A stretch of DNA of 11,806 nucleotides from Hyphomicrobium sp. (lineage in GTDB: Bacteria; Pseudomonadota; Alphaproteobacteria; Rhizobiales; Hyphomicrobiaceae), in the NCBI GenBank assembly GCA_025927515.1, contig JAICLG010000081.1:1-11806 (forward strand). Reading direction: 5' to 3'. Of this stretch, positions 1-5,932 are shown piece by piece. The notes under the pieces were generated by a model. The model saw only the letters and a list, made by a program, of their open reading frames with translations. It ran no database searches and was not told the origin of the DNA. The position numbers and the translations under genes are program-made. Within the stretch, counting starts at the first letter, position 1. Each line of letters begins with the position of its first letter.

Positions 1-911
1 GAATGGGAAAGACGGCGCATGCCAAGGCGTCCGACGAGCCGCGCATTGACGAATGACGCGATCGCCATGGCCGAGGCGATCGCTCCAAAGACGACGGGAA
101 ATGCCTCTCCGATTCTAAACACCTCGACGAACACCTGCTGAGCGCTCGCGACGTACGCGAGGAGGCAGCCGAACATGAAGCCCCCCGCTGCGCCATAGGC
201 CATGGTCTGCGAGTTCCATAAGACGGTTCGCAAAGATTCCGAGAGACCCGCCGGCGGTTCGGCGCCGAGAGCCTGGCGCGCCGTTTCGGGCAGCCGCAAG
301 CTGGACCAGCAGGCGATCAGGACCGCCATCGCCAGCAATGCGTAAAATGTCCAGTGCCAATTGCCGAGCTGGATCAGCGCCTGACCGATCGATGGCGCGA
401 GCACGGGAATGACGATGAAGACCATCATCGCAAACGACATGACGCGCGCCATTTGGCGGCCGCCGTAGAGGTCGCGCACGACGGCGATAGCGATGACGCG
501 CGGAGACGCTGCGCCGATGCCCTGTACCAGACGGGCTGCAAGGAGCGCGGGAAATGCACCGGCCAATAGCGCCGCAACTGTGCCGGCGATGTAAATCGCA
601 AGCCCGGCAAGAAGCATAGGCTTGCGGCCGAAACGATCCGAGAGCGGACCGAAGAAAATCTGACCGGCGGCGAAACCCGCCATATAGACGATGACAATGA
701 GTTGCCGGTCGTTCTCGCTCGTCACGCCGAGGGCTGAGCCGATCTGCGGCAGCGCCGGTAACATGATGTCGATCGAGACCGCGGTGAGCGCCATCAGCGC
801 CGCCGTCAAGGCTACGAACTCGACGAACGAGAGATTGTGCGGCCTCGCCGACAAATCGGGACGATCTTGACGCGAAAGCGGGATGCGCTCTTCGCGCTCT
901 AGCAGGTTCAT
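1..911 (-). CDS. Bcr/CflA-family multidrug efflux MFS transporter (3' end beyond window)
   Basis: Inner-membrane proton antiporter of the major facilitator superfamily, DHA1/Bcr-CflA branch, expected to export drugs or metabolites. The window holds the first 303 codons; the C-terminal part lies beyond the left edge. An N-terminal cytoplasmic leader of about 30 residues precedes TM1, which carries the family's D-I-M-LPALP element (Asp48). Motif A, GPLSDRFGRK, spans residues 88-97; the motif B residues Arg127 and Gln130-Gly131 are in TM4; the antiporter motif C, PVLAPSIG, is at about 169-176. The ATG at 909-911 is chosen as the nearest start before the leader, though its ribosome site is weak; a GTG at 933-935 is an alternative. 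The substrate cannot be read from sequence. A minus-strand terminator at 978-1013 separates it from anything upstream, so it probably has its own promoter between 912 and 977. Confidence 0.9.
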   Translation of the reverse strand, partial: MNLLEREERIPLSRQDRPDLSARPHNLSFVEFVALTAALMALTAVSIDIMLPALPQIGSALGVTSENDRQLIVIVYMAGFAAGQIFFGPLSDRFGRKPMLLAGLAIYIAGTVAALLAGAFPALLAARLVQGIGAASPRVIAIAVVRDLYGGRQMARVMSFAMMVFIVIPVLAPSIGQALIQLGNWHWTFYALLAMAVLIACWSSLRLPETARQALGAEPPAGLSESLRTVLWNSQTMAYGAAGGFMFGCLLAYVASAQQVFVEVFRIGEAFPVVFGAIASAMAIASFVNARLVGRLGMRRLSH

Positions 912-977
912 AGGATATCTCTGACGTCGACGCACCGGATCGAACTGGCGGCGGGTCTCTAATACTCCAACGAAAGC

Positions 978-1013
978 AAAAAGGCGGCGTATGCGTGCCG
1001 ACGTTTTGCCGCC
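978..1013 (-). terminator. Rho-independent terminator, minus strand
   Basis: Read on the minus strand, GGCGGC (1008-1013) pairs with GCCGCC (983-988). A smaller inner CGT/ACG stem (994-1003) lies in the loop, and five T residues follow directly (978-982). It begins 9 bases after an in-frame TAA (1023-1025) of a minus-strand reading frame, and so points to a transcript coming from the right that ends here, just before the transporter gene. Confidence 0.6.
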
Positions 1014-1022
1014 GGCCGTGAC

Positions 1023-1226
1023 TTATGGCGGCGCCGGCACTTCCGTCAATGCGATTGCGGGGGCGGCATCCTTGTTGGGACGTTCCGTACTCACCCAATG
1101 CCTCATGAATTCATGGAACCAACGATTCATTGCGTCGTTTGGAATTCGGTCCATCTGCCGAAGGATATGCAGCTTTATCGCCGCGATGACCGAGGCAGGA
1201 ACGGAGAGGCGCTGATCAAAAAGCAA
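1023..1226 (-). other. Possible small gene or gene remnant on the minus strand
   Basis: An open minus-strand frame ends with TAA at 1023-1025, immediately before a good terminator. Its last roughly 65 residues look protein-like, with an amphipathic helical stretch containing IAAIKLHILRQMDRIPNDAM and then WFHEFMRHW, and a Pro/Ala-rich tail. I do not recognise the family. No start is convincing: a TTG at 1224-1226 gives 67 residues and an ATG at 1149-1151 region gives about 43, and neither has a clear ribosome site. The frame stays open further right, but there it is antisense to the secreted-protein gene. It could be a true small gene with a weak start, the 3' remnant of a decayed gene that kept its terminator, or chance. 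The plus-strand leader of the gene at 1257 overlaps it in antisense. Confidence 0.3.
1115..1139 (+). promoter_or_regulatory. EcfG-like (general stress response) promoter upstream of the 84-residue secreted protein
   Basis: GGAAC (1115-1119) is followed after exactly 16 bases by CGTT (1136-1139), matching the -35/-10 pattern known for the alphaproteobacterial general-stress sigma factor EcfG/RpoE2. Transcription would begin near 1145 and leave a leader of about 110 bases before the ATG at 1257. The elements are perfect but short, and the long leader lowers confidence compared with the site at 2856. Confidence 0.45.
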
Positions 1227-1246
1227 AAACCATTTTGGATGAAAAC

Positions 1247-1252
1247 AGGAGG
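1247..1252 (+). promoter_or_regulatory. Consensus Shine-Dalgarno that fixes the start at 1257
   Basis: A perfect AGGAGG lies four bases before the ATG at 1257-1259. The reading frame is open upstream to an ATG at 1098, but this site and the signal peptide that follows settle on 1257. Confidence 0.85.
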
Positions 1253-1256
1253 ACTT

Positions 1257-1511
1257 ATGAGAACGCTTACCAAAGCCGCATTGACTGCCGCAGGTGCCTT
1301 GATGCTGGCCGCGACGGGCGCATCGGCCGCGATTGTCTGCAACGACGACGGCGATTGCTGGCATGTTCACGGCCGCCCCACCTACGGATCCGACGTGAAA
1401 GTTCACATTTATCCCGACAATTGGAAATGGCGACACAGCGATCACTATCGTTGGCGCGAGCACGCTGGCCGCGGATATTGGCGCCACGGTGTTTGGGTCG
1501 ACATCCGATAA
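1257..1511 (+). CDS. Small secreted Trp/His-rich protein of unknown function
   Basis: 84-residue precursor. Residues 1-24 form a Sec signal peptide (basic start, Ala/Leu-rich core, predicted cleavage after GASA). The mature part of about 60 residues starts AIVCNDDGDCW and holds two cysteines (Cys28, Cys34) that could form a periplasmic disulfide, six tryptophans and seven histidines, ending in a YWRHGVW-type tail. I recognise the pattern as a family of small exported proteins common in Bradyrhizobium and relatives, with no assigned role. The His-rich composition would allow metal binding, but that is speculation. It is monocistronic: an EcfG-like promoter lies upstream and a terminator follows the stop by about a dozen bases, so stress-induced expression is plausible. 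Confidence 0.8.
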   Translation: MRTLTKAALTAAGALMLAATGASAAIVCNDDGDCWHVHGRPTYGSDVKVHIYPDNWKWRHSDHYRWREHAGRGYWRHGVWVDIR

Positions 1512-1518
1512 AATCGAT

Positions 1519-2769
1519 TCAGGAAGCCGTCTTGACCGACGGCTTCTTCTTTTCCGGACTTTCCCAGCCGAAAACGGATCGACCTGCGAATTCCGCGGAG
1601 TGGGCCATTTCACTTTGAATGTGTGTTTGTAACGTCGGGCCTGTCGCGACGCGTTCAAGCCGTCGAGCCTGATCATCCAGTCTCCGCAATGCCTGCAGAG
1701 TCTCCTCGTTGCCCAACTTGGCGCGCTGGATCGCGCTCTTCATGACCGTGATCGTTTCGTCATAGACGCGCGTCGCCACCGGAAACGGATGTCGGTCTTT
1801 CCCACCATGCGCGAGCGAAAAGCGCGCCGGATCGCGAAAACGATAGGGCGCACCGTGCACGACCTCCGCGACCATGGCGAGAGACTGCACCGTTCGCGCA
1901 CCGATACCGGGCGTCAACAGCAACTCCGGAAAATCAACGGGGCCGCGTTCCGCCGCCGCCGCGAGCGTCCCGTGCAAACGGCGGATGAAGACATCGCTCG
2001 AACGCACATCGTGATGGGCCGGCATGACGAGGTGGGGCAAGGACAATTGCCCGGTCTTTTTACCGGTCATCGCCGCGAACTCTTCAGCGATGCGCTCCGG
2101 TCCAAGATCGCGAAAAAGATCCATCTGCGCCTTTCGGGACTGCTCCGCACGCCGATCGGTGAGATTGATGATGTTTCCCTGATCCGGGCCGTCAATCGCC
2201 GCGTGCGGCTCTTCGACGAAGTTCGTCAGCGTTTCCGAATTCCAGTGGTAACGCCGCGCCTGCCGCTTCGTGCCGTTCATGCCCTGCTGGACGACGGTCC
2301 ACTTGCCGTCATCCGTAACGAAAAATCCGTGAAGATAGAGATCGAAGCCATCTTGAACCGCGGCGCTGTCGACCTTGGCGACCAAGCGGCTTGCGCGGGT
2401 CAGTTTACCGGCATCGAAGCCGACGCGCATACCGAGAGCATCGAGTTCGTGTGGGGTCTGCCGTGAGTGCTTGCCACGTCCGCCGCAGACATGAATGCCG
2501 AGTTCATTCCCCTTCGCCTGAAGACCGCGCTTCAAGGCGCCAATGACGCTGGTCGTAATTCCGGAGGAGTGCCAGTCCATGCCCATGACGGCACCGAAGG
2601 ACTGAAACCAAAACGGATGGGCTAACCGCTTCAAAAATTCGTCGCGGCCATAATGGTGAACAATGGCCTCGCATATCACCGCGCCGAGCATCGCCATGCG
2701 GCTTGCGAGCCAAGGCGGCACCCGGCCGTTGTGCAAGGGTAGGTCAGCACTTCCGGTACGTTGCGCCAT
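1519..2769 (-). CDS. DUF763 family protein (COG1415), function unknown
   Basis: 416-residue protein of the DUF763 family, found in archaea and scattered bacteria and uncharacterised to my knowledge. The family's opening, RTGSADLPLHNGRVPPWL (residues 4-21), fixes the start at 2767-2769; the frame continues 31 codons further upstream, but that part lacks family character. Other hallmarks are the block HPFWFQSFGAVMGMDWHSSG (51-70), CGGRGKHS (95-102), a helix-hairpin-helix-like LLLTPGIGARTVQSL (283-297), and the strongly conserved HGGKDRHPFPV (321-331). Helix-hairpin-helix elements usually bind DNA backbone, so a nucleic-acid role is a reasonable guess and no more. There is no signal peptide or membrane segment, so it should be cytoplasmic. 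The C-terminal tail is Lys-rich and lies within the neighbour's terminator. The gene diverges from the operon at 2915. Confidence 0.85.
   Translation of the reverse strand: MAQRTGSADLPLHNGRVPPWLASRMAMLGAVICEAIVHHYGRDEFLKRLAHPFWFQSFGAVMGMDWHSSGITTSVIGALKRGLQAKGNELGIHVCGGRGKHSRQTPHELDALGMRVGFDAGKLTRASRLVAKVDSAAVQDGFDLYLHGFFVTDDGKWTVVQQGMNGTKRQARRYHWNSETLTNFVEEPHAAIDGPDQGNIINLTDRRAEQSRKAQMDLFRDLGPERIAEEFAAMTGKKTGQLSLPHLVMPAHHDVRSSDVFIRRLHGTLAAAAERGPVDFPELLLTPGIGARTVQSLAMVAEVVHGAPYRFRDPARFSLAHGGKDRHPFPVATRVYDETITVMKSAIQRAKLGNEETLQALRRLDDQARRLERVATGPTLQTHIQSEMAHSAEFAGRSVFGWESPEKKKPSVKTAS
1523..1554 (+). terminator. Rho-independent terminator of the secreted-protein gene
   Basis: GAAGCCGTC (1523-1531) and GACGGCTTC (1538-1546) form a perfect 9-bp stem with a 6-base loop, followed by a T-rich run (1547-1553). 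It starts 12 bases after the plus-strand stop codon. The same bases encode the last residues of the convergent DUF763 gene, so terminator and coding end overlap. Confidence 0.85.
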
Positions 2770-2855
2770 TGGCCCAGAAATAGGTGCTTCGCGACGGAAA
2801 AGCGAGGGGCTTGGCCATTTCCCACGGGCACCGATGGCGGCCGCATCGGGCTGCG

Positions 2856-2881
2856 GGAACATCAGCCGTTGCAGATGCGTT
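2856..2881 (+). promoter_or_regulatory. EcfG-like (general stress response) promoter of the 2915-4256 operon
   Basis: GGAAC (2856-2860), a 17-base spacer, then CGTT (2878-2881) matches the alphaproteobacterial EcfG/RpoE2 promoter pattern without mismatch. The -10 element lies 33 bases before the ATG at 2915, giving a short normal leader. Position, spacing and the stress character of the downstream genes agree. Confidence 0.6.
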
Positions 2882-2914
2882 TCAATTCAAACGGCTAAGG
2901 CAAAGGAAGCCGCT

Positions 2915-3304
2915 ATGAAAGCCAAACCCTTCGTCATTGCAATCTCAGCCGCTGCGCTTTTTGCAGCGTCCCAAGTTTCCGCGCAATCGCCTCATCCTTC
3001 GGCGAATGAGACTACGGCGCCCGGAGTAACCGCCAAGCCGGGCAAGGTCGGACCGGGAAGCGAAAATAATGCACGCGTATCGCCTACGTCGCCTGCGATG
3101 ACGTCACCCACTCCACCGGATCTTCCCCCCGGAAGTTCAGCGGGTGCGAGTTCCGGCAGCAGCGGCAAATCTTCTTCCGCAACGACGTCGCCCGGTAGCA
3201 CGCCTCCCGGAAATGCATCCGGCCAGTCGGGCGCATCCACGCCTGGGCAAAATGCAAACCCCGGCAATCCCGGATCGCCTCCGACATCCAATCCTTCACG
3301 TTAA
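2915..3304 (+). CDS. Exported Pro/Gly/Ser/Thr-rich low-complexity protein
   Basis: 129-residue precursor. Residues 1-23 are a clear Sec signal peptide (MKAKPF, then a hydrophobic Ala-rich core, cleavage predicted after VSA). The rest is almost entirely Pro, Gly, Ser, Thr, Ala and Asn with no cysteine and no recognisable domain, so the mature protein is probably disordered in the periplasm or at the cell surface. The start is supported by AAGGAAG at 2903-2909; the frame is open further upstream but without signal-peptide or coding character. It is the first gene behind an EcfG-like promoter and heads a run of three co-directional genes. I cannot assign a function; an envelope-protective role under stress would be inference from context only. 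Confidence 0.8.
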   Translation: MKAKPFVIAISAAALFAASQVSAQSPHPSANETTAPGVTAKPGKVGPGSENNARVSPTSPAMTSPTPPDLPPGSSAGASSGSSGKSSSATTSPGSTPPGNASGQSGASTPGQNANPGNPGSPPTSNPSR

Positions 3305-3334
3305 ACGCGCCGCGCCTCACGGTCAGTGGCTTAT

Positions 3335-3340
3335 GAGGAA
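3335..3340 (+). promoter_or_regulatory. Ribosome binding site choosing the ATG at 3350
   Basis: GAGGAA lies nine bases before the ATG at 3350-3352. A GTG in the same frame at 3326 would place this site inside the coding region, so 3350 is preferred. Confidence 0.6.
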
Positions 3341-3349
3341 CTAAAAGCG

Positions 3350-3583
3350 ATGACTGCGCAAAACTCCGAGCGCGGACCAATTCACGGTCTGGAAGCAGCT
3401 CTTGAAAAGACGAGGCTCGAGGAAATCGAGCGGTTGGCATCGAAGAGCGTCAAGAACGGGCCGATTTCAATCGACGCGCTCGGCCCGCTCGCGTCAGTAC
3501 AAATTGCCCTGATGGCGGTCCGCGAAGAAATCGCGCTGCACGATACCAAGCTCGGCGGCGGAAGCGAGAAGCCGCTGAGATAA
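3350..3583 (+). CDS. Small hypothetical protein, 77 residues, helical
   Basis: I do not recognise the family. The protein is cytoplasmic in character: no signal peptide, no membrane segment and no cysteine. Residues 13-33 form a charged, probably amphipathic helix rich in Glu, Lys and Arg; an NGPISIDALGPL turn (37-48) leads into a second helix (49-65), and a Gly/Ser/Lys tail closes it. This could be a helical hairpin. It lies 45 bases after the secreted protein and 70 before the hibernation-factor gene, with no terminator on either side, so it is probably transcribed with both from the promoter at 2856-2881. A role in stress adaptation follows only from that placement. Confidence 0.65.
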   Translation: MTAQNSERGPIHGLEAALEKTRLEEIERLASKSVKNGPISIDALGPLASVQIALMAVREEIALHDTKLGGGSEKPLR

Positions 3584-3653
3584 GTGCTGTTCAGTGCGGA
3601 TGCTGCAACAGCTTGCGTATCGGTCCTGCTTAGGTCGTTAATCAAGGATAGCC

Positions 3654-4256
3654 GTGCAAAAACCGCTTCAAATCACTTACAAAGGTATCGAGAGTTCTCC
3701 GGCATTCGATACCCTCATTCGCGACCGCGCAACTTCGTTGGAGCGAAAGCATCCGAGGATCACGGGTTGCCGGGTCGTCGTCGATGTTCCTTATCGCGGC
3801 TCCGAGAGCGCCAAAGTTCCGCTCGCTGTTTCGGTGGAGGTTGAGATCCCGAACAGGAGTCTCGTGATCGGCAAGGACACACAGGAGCGTCGCGAGATGA
3901 AAGACGATCATACTGCCGTGCTCAATAACGCCTTCACGGCCGTGGAGCGGCAGCTCGACAAGATCGCCGGCCGGCAAGATCAGGGTGTGAAACGGCACGA
4001 GAGTGTCGCCGCGAACGGCATGATCGTCGGATTATTTCCAGAGCAAAGCTACGGCTTTATCGAAGTCGATAATTCTCCGGAGCTTTATTTCACCCGTAAC
4101 GCGGTGATTGGCGGCGATTTCGATGCGTTGGAAGTCGGCATGATGGTTCAAGTGACGCGTGCGACATCGGAGGGGCCGATGGGACCGCAGGCGAGTTCGG
4201 TCCGGCCTTTCGACAAGCTCAAGACGCCTGCCCGAGACGGTTCTGCACGTGGCTAG
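3654..4256 (+). CDS. HPF/RaiA-type ribosome hibernation factor fused to a cold-shock domain
   Basis: 200 residues in two modules. Residues about 4-106 match the S30AE (HPF/RaiA, formerly sigma-54 modulation) fold: PLQITYKGIESSPAFDTLIR, then a basic region with CRVVVDVPYR (39-48), alternating strands and a C-terminal helix. Such domains sit in the mRNA/tRNA channel of the 30S subunit and silence ribosomes. Residues about 121-186 form a cold-shock OB fold, with YGFI (133-136) and LYFTRNAV (144-151) as the RNA-binding motifs and GPQASSVRP closing the barrel. The combination is known in proteobacteria, so this is not a chance fusion; the second module replaces the dimerising C-terminus of long HPFs. 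The start is GTG with AAGGA at 3644-3648. It is the last gene of a probable EcfG-controlled operon and is followed by a terminator at 4337-4370. Confidence 0.85.
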   Translation: MQKPLQITYKGIESSPAFDTLIRDRATSLERKHPRITGCRVVVDVPYRGSESAKVPLAVSVEVEIPNRSLVIGKDTQERREMKDDHTAVLNNAFTAVERQLDKIAGRQDQGVKRHESVAANGMIVGLFPEQSYGFIEVDNSPELYFTRNAVIGGDFDALEVGMMVQVTRATSEGPMGPQASSVRPFDKLKTPARDGSARG

Positions 4257-4336
4257 GCGACCGGGAACGTGCCGCAACCGGTTGCTGCCCGCTATGGGAA
4301 CGATGCGGCCGCTATTGTATCGAATATCCAAACGCT

Positions 4337-4370
4337 AAGCCCCGAGCCCTTCCCGTGGCCCGGGCTTTTT
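4337..4370 (+). terminator. Rho-independent terminator after the hibernation-factor gene
   Basis: AAGCCC (4337-4342) pairs with GGGCTT (4362-4367), with partial internal GCC/GGC pairing, and a run of T residues occupies 4366-4370. It lies about 80 bases after the stop at 4256 and before the GTG of rnhB at 4464, separating the two transcripts. Confidence 0.75.
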
Positions 4371-4463
4371 CATATCCTAGAGCGGACATCGGTCTTTCTT
4401 CAGCCCAGGTGTCGCTTTATTCGGGTTCATTCAAAAGAGCTGCACGAGACTTAGGCGAGGCGC

Positions 4464-5291
4464 GTGACCCGACTTACGTTGACCCAGATCCGGCATCGTT
4501 ATCTGGTCGAAGGCCGCCCGCTCGACGCCACAACGGAAGCTGCACTCGCAGCCGATCCGCGCCCGGGCGCGAGGGCGATCCTCGACGCTATTGCGAGGCG
4601 GCGTTCGGACAATCGAGCCGAAGGTCAGCGGCTGCGGAAGTTGTTGCGCTATGAGACGGCTCTTTGGGCCACCGGCGTGCAGGCGATCGCGGGTGTCGAT
4701 GAAGCCGGTATGAGTCCGCTTGCAGGGCCAGTGTCTGCTGCGGCCGTGATCTTCGCTCCAGGGGCGCGAATACCCGGCGTTGACGATTCCAAGAAGCTCG
4801 ACGCTGAGACGCGTGAACGTCTCGCCGCGGAGATCAAGCACACGGCGGTTGCGTGGTCCGTCGGGTTCGCCGAAGTTGGTGAGATCGACACAATCAATAT
4901 CTATTGGGCGGGCCTGCTGGCGATGCGCCGCGCGGTCGAAGGGCTCTCCGCCAGACCCGAGCATATTCTGATCGATGCACGGCGCATCAGAGATCTCCCG
5001 ATTCCGCAGCAGGCCATCGTCAAGGGCGATACCAAGTGCCTGACGATCGCCGCGGCTTCTATTCTTGCAAAAACTGCGCGCGATGCCCTGATGTGCAAGC
5101 TCGATGCGGACTATCCCGGCTATGGTTTTTCGAAGCACAAGGGCTATCCGGTGCGCGATCATCTGGCCGCGTTGAAGGTACTCGGAGCCTCGCCCGTCCA
5201 CCGCCGGTCGTTCGGTCCGGTGCGTGAAATTCTGGGATTACCACCGCTTCCTCCGTGGCCGAGCCAGACGACGACGGATATGCCCGCATAA
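4464..5291 (+). CDS. rnhB: Ribonuclease HII, long N-terminally extended form with variant GRG motif
   Basis: Endonuclease that nicks 5' of ribonucleotides embedded in DNA or in RNA-DNA hybrids, in the cytoplasm. 275 residues. An N-terminal extension of about 70 residues (LTLTQIRHRY through RYETALWATG) resembles that of Bacillus subtilis RnhB and is absent from the short proteobacterial enzyme. The four catalytic acids are present: Asp79-Glu80 in GVDEAG, Asp171 in ILIDAR and Asp189 in VKGDTK. DSKKL (108-112) and SILAKTARD (199-207) are also typical. The junction-recognising GRG motif after DEA is here Gly82-Met83-Ser84, and the usual HKGYGT reads HKGYPV (225-230). The start is GTG with AGGCGAGG just upstream. 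Such divergence suggests a second, laterally acquired or specialised copy, but another rnhB cannot be seen here. It converges on the GST gene with 24 bases between the stops. Confidence 0.9.
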   Translation: MTRLTLTQIRHRYLVEGRPLDATTEAALAADPRPGARAILDAIARRRSDNRAEGQRLRKLLRYETALWATGVQAIAGVDEAGMSPLAGPVSAAAVIFAPGARIPGVDDSKKLDAETRERLAAEIKHTAVAWSVGFAEVGEIDTINIYWAGLLAMRRAVEGLSARPEHILIDARRIRDLPIPQQAIVKGDTKCLTIAAASILAKTARDALMCKLDADYPGYGFSKHKGYPVRDHLAALKVLGASPVHRRSFGPVREILGLPPLPPWPSQTTTDMPA

Positions 5292-5315
5292 CCGCAGCGC
5301 CAATGTCGCCCTGGC

Positions 5316-5906
5316 TCAAATCAGTCCTTCATGCTTCAGCGCGACCTGCACCGTCGGCCGGGCTTTTACGTGCTCGATGAAAGACTTCAATTTCTCCGGC
5401 AGCGATATTTTATTTTTTTGCGACCAAAGCAGCATCACGAACAGATATGCGTCTGCGACGGTCATTTCCTCACCGAAGAGGTAAGGACCCTTGAGTTGTG
5501 ACGAGATGAATTGCAACCGTTGTGAAATCGTATCGGCTGCTTTCTTCTTGTCGGCGTCAGTGGAACCGGCGGCGAAAAGCGGTTTGAAGGCTTTATGAAT
5601 TTCTGTCGAGATGTAGGCAAGCATCTCCAAAAGCCTGTAGCGGCCGAATTGTCCTGGCGCCATCAATGCGGGATGGTTGTCTGCGATCATTGCCAGAATG
5701 GCTAAATTTTCGCTTAGAATTTCCCCGCTATCGAGCTGCAACGCCGGGACGTAACCTTTAGGATTGATCTCAAAAAAGGACCGCCCATCCTCCAACTTGT
5801 GTGACTTGAGATCGACCTTCACGAGGTTGAACTTCTCACCTGCCTCGTGAAGGGCGATATGATCGGCGAGGCTACACGCACCGGGCGAATAATAGAGGGT
5901 CAGCAT
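5316..5906 (-). CDS. gst: Glutathione S-transferase, beta class
   Basis: 196-residue cytosolic enzyme that conjugates glutathione to electrophiles or reduces peroxides. It lines up along its whole length with E. coli GstA. The thioredoxin-like N-terminal domain (1-78) carries the beta-class signature YYSPGACSLADHI with Cys11 as the glutathione-binding cysteine, cis-Pro54 in VPAL and Ser65-Glu66 for the glutathione glutamyl group. The helical domain has TEIHK (His105) and the N-capping box ADAYLF (151-156), and ends in an HEGL tail. The ATG at 5904-5906 is preferred because an AGGAG precedes it (minus-strand match to 5914-5918) and homologues begin there; the frame continues 35 codons upstream without family similarity. 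A near-match to an EcfG promoter lies at 5933-5958, which would suit an oxidative-stress role. Confidence 0.93.
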   Translation of the reverse strand: MLTLYYSPGACSLADHIALHEAGEKFNLVKVDLKSHKLEDGRSFFEINPKGYVPALQLDSGEILSENLAILAMIADNHPALMAPGQFGRYRLLEMLAYISTEIHKAFKPLFAAGSTDADKKKAADTISQRLQFISSQLKGPYLFGEEMTVADAYLFVMLLWSQKNKISLPEKLKSFIEHVKARPTVQVALKHEGLI

Positions 5907-5932
5907 TGGGAAACTCCTGGCATTTGAAACAA

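Noticed and set aside
115..1098. Long minus-strand frame over the transporter gene
   Set aside because: It is Arg-rich with no family character; another minus-strand frame in the same place reads a complete set of Bcr/CflA transporter motifs.
1198..1202. Other GGAAC pentamers as EcfG promoters (for example 1198, 4264 and 4299 regions)
   Set aside because: None has CGTT at 16-17 bases downstream.
1098..1256. N-terminal extension of the secreted-protein frame to an ATG at 1098
   Set aside because: It would bury the signal peptide inside the protein, and a perfect AGGAGG precedes the ATG at 1257. The putative promoter also lies inside the extension.
1789..2466. 225-codon plus-strand frame
   Set aside because: Antisense shadow of the conserved core of the DUF763 gene.
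2770..2862. 31-codon N-terminal extension of the DUF763 gene
   Set aside because: The conserved family start begins at the Met encoded at 2767-2769; the extension has no family similarity.
4272..4283. Perfect palindrome GCAACCGGTTGC
   Set aside because: Twelve bases, single occurrence, no T run or neighbouring operator pattern; probably chance in a GC-rich gap.
4431..5201. 256-codon minus-strand frame over rnhB
   Set aside because: rnhB carries all catalytic motifs on the plus strand; this frame has none.
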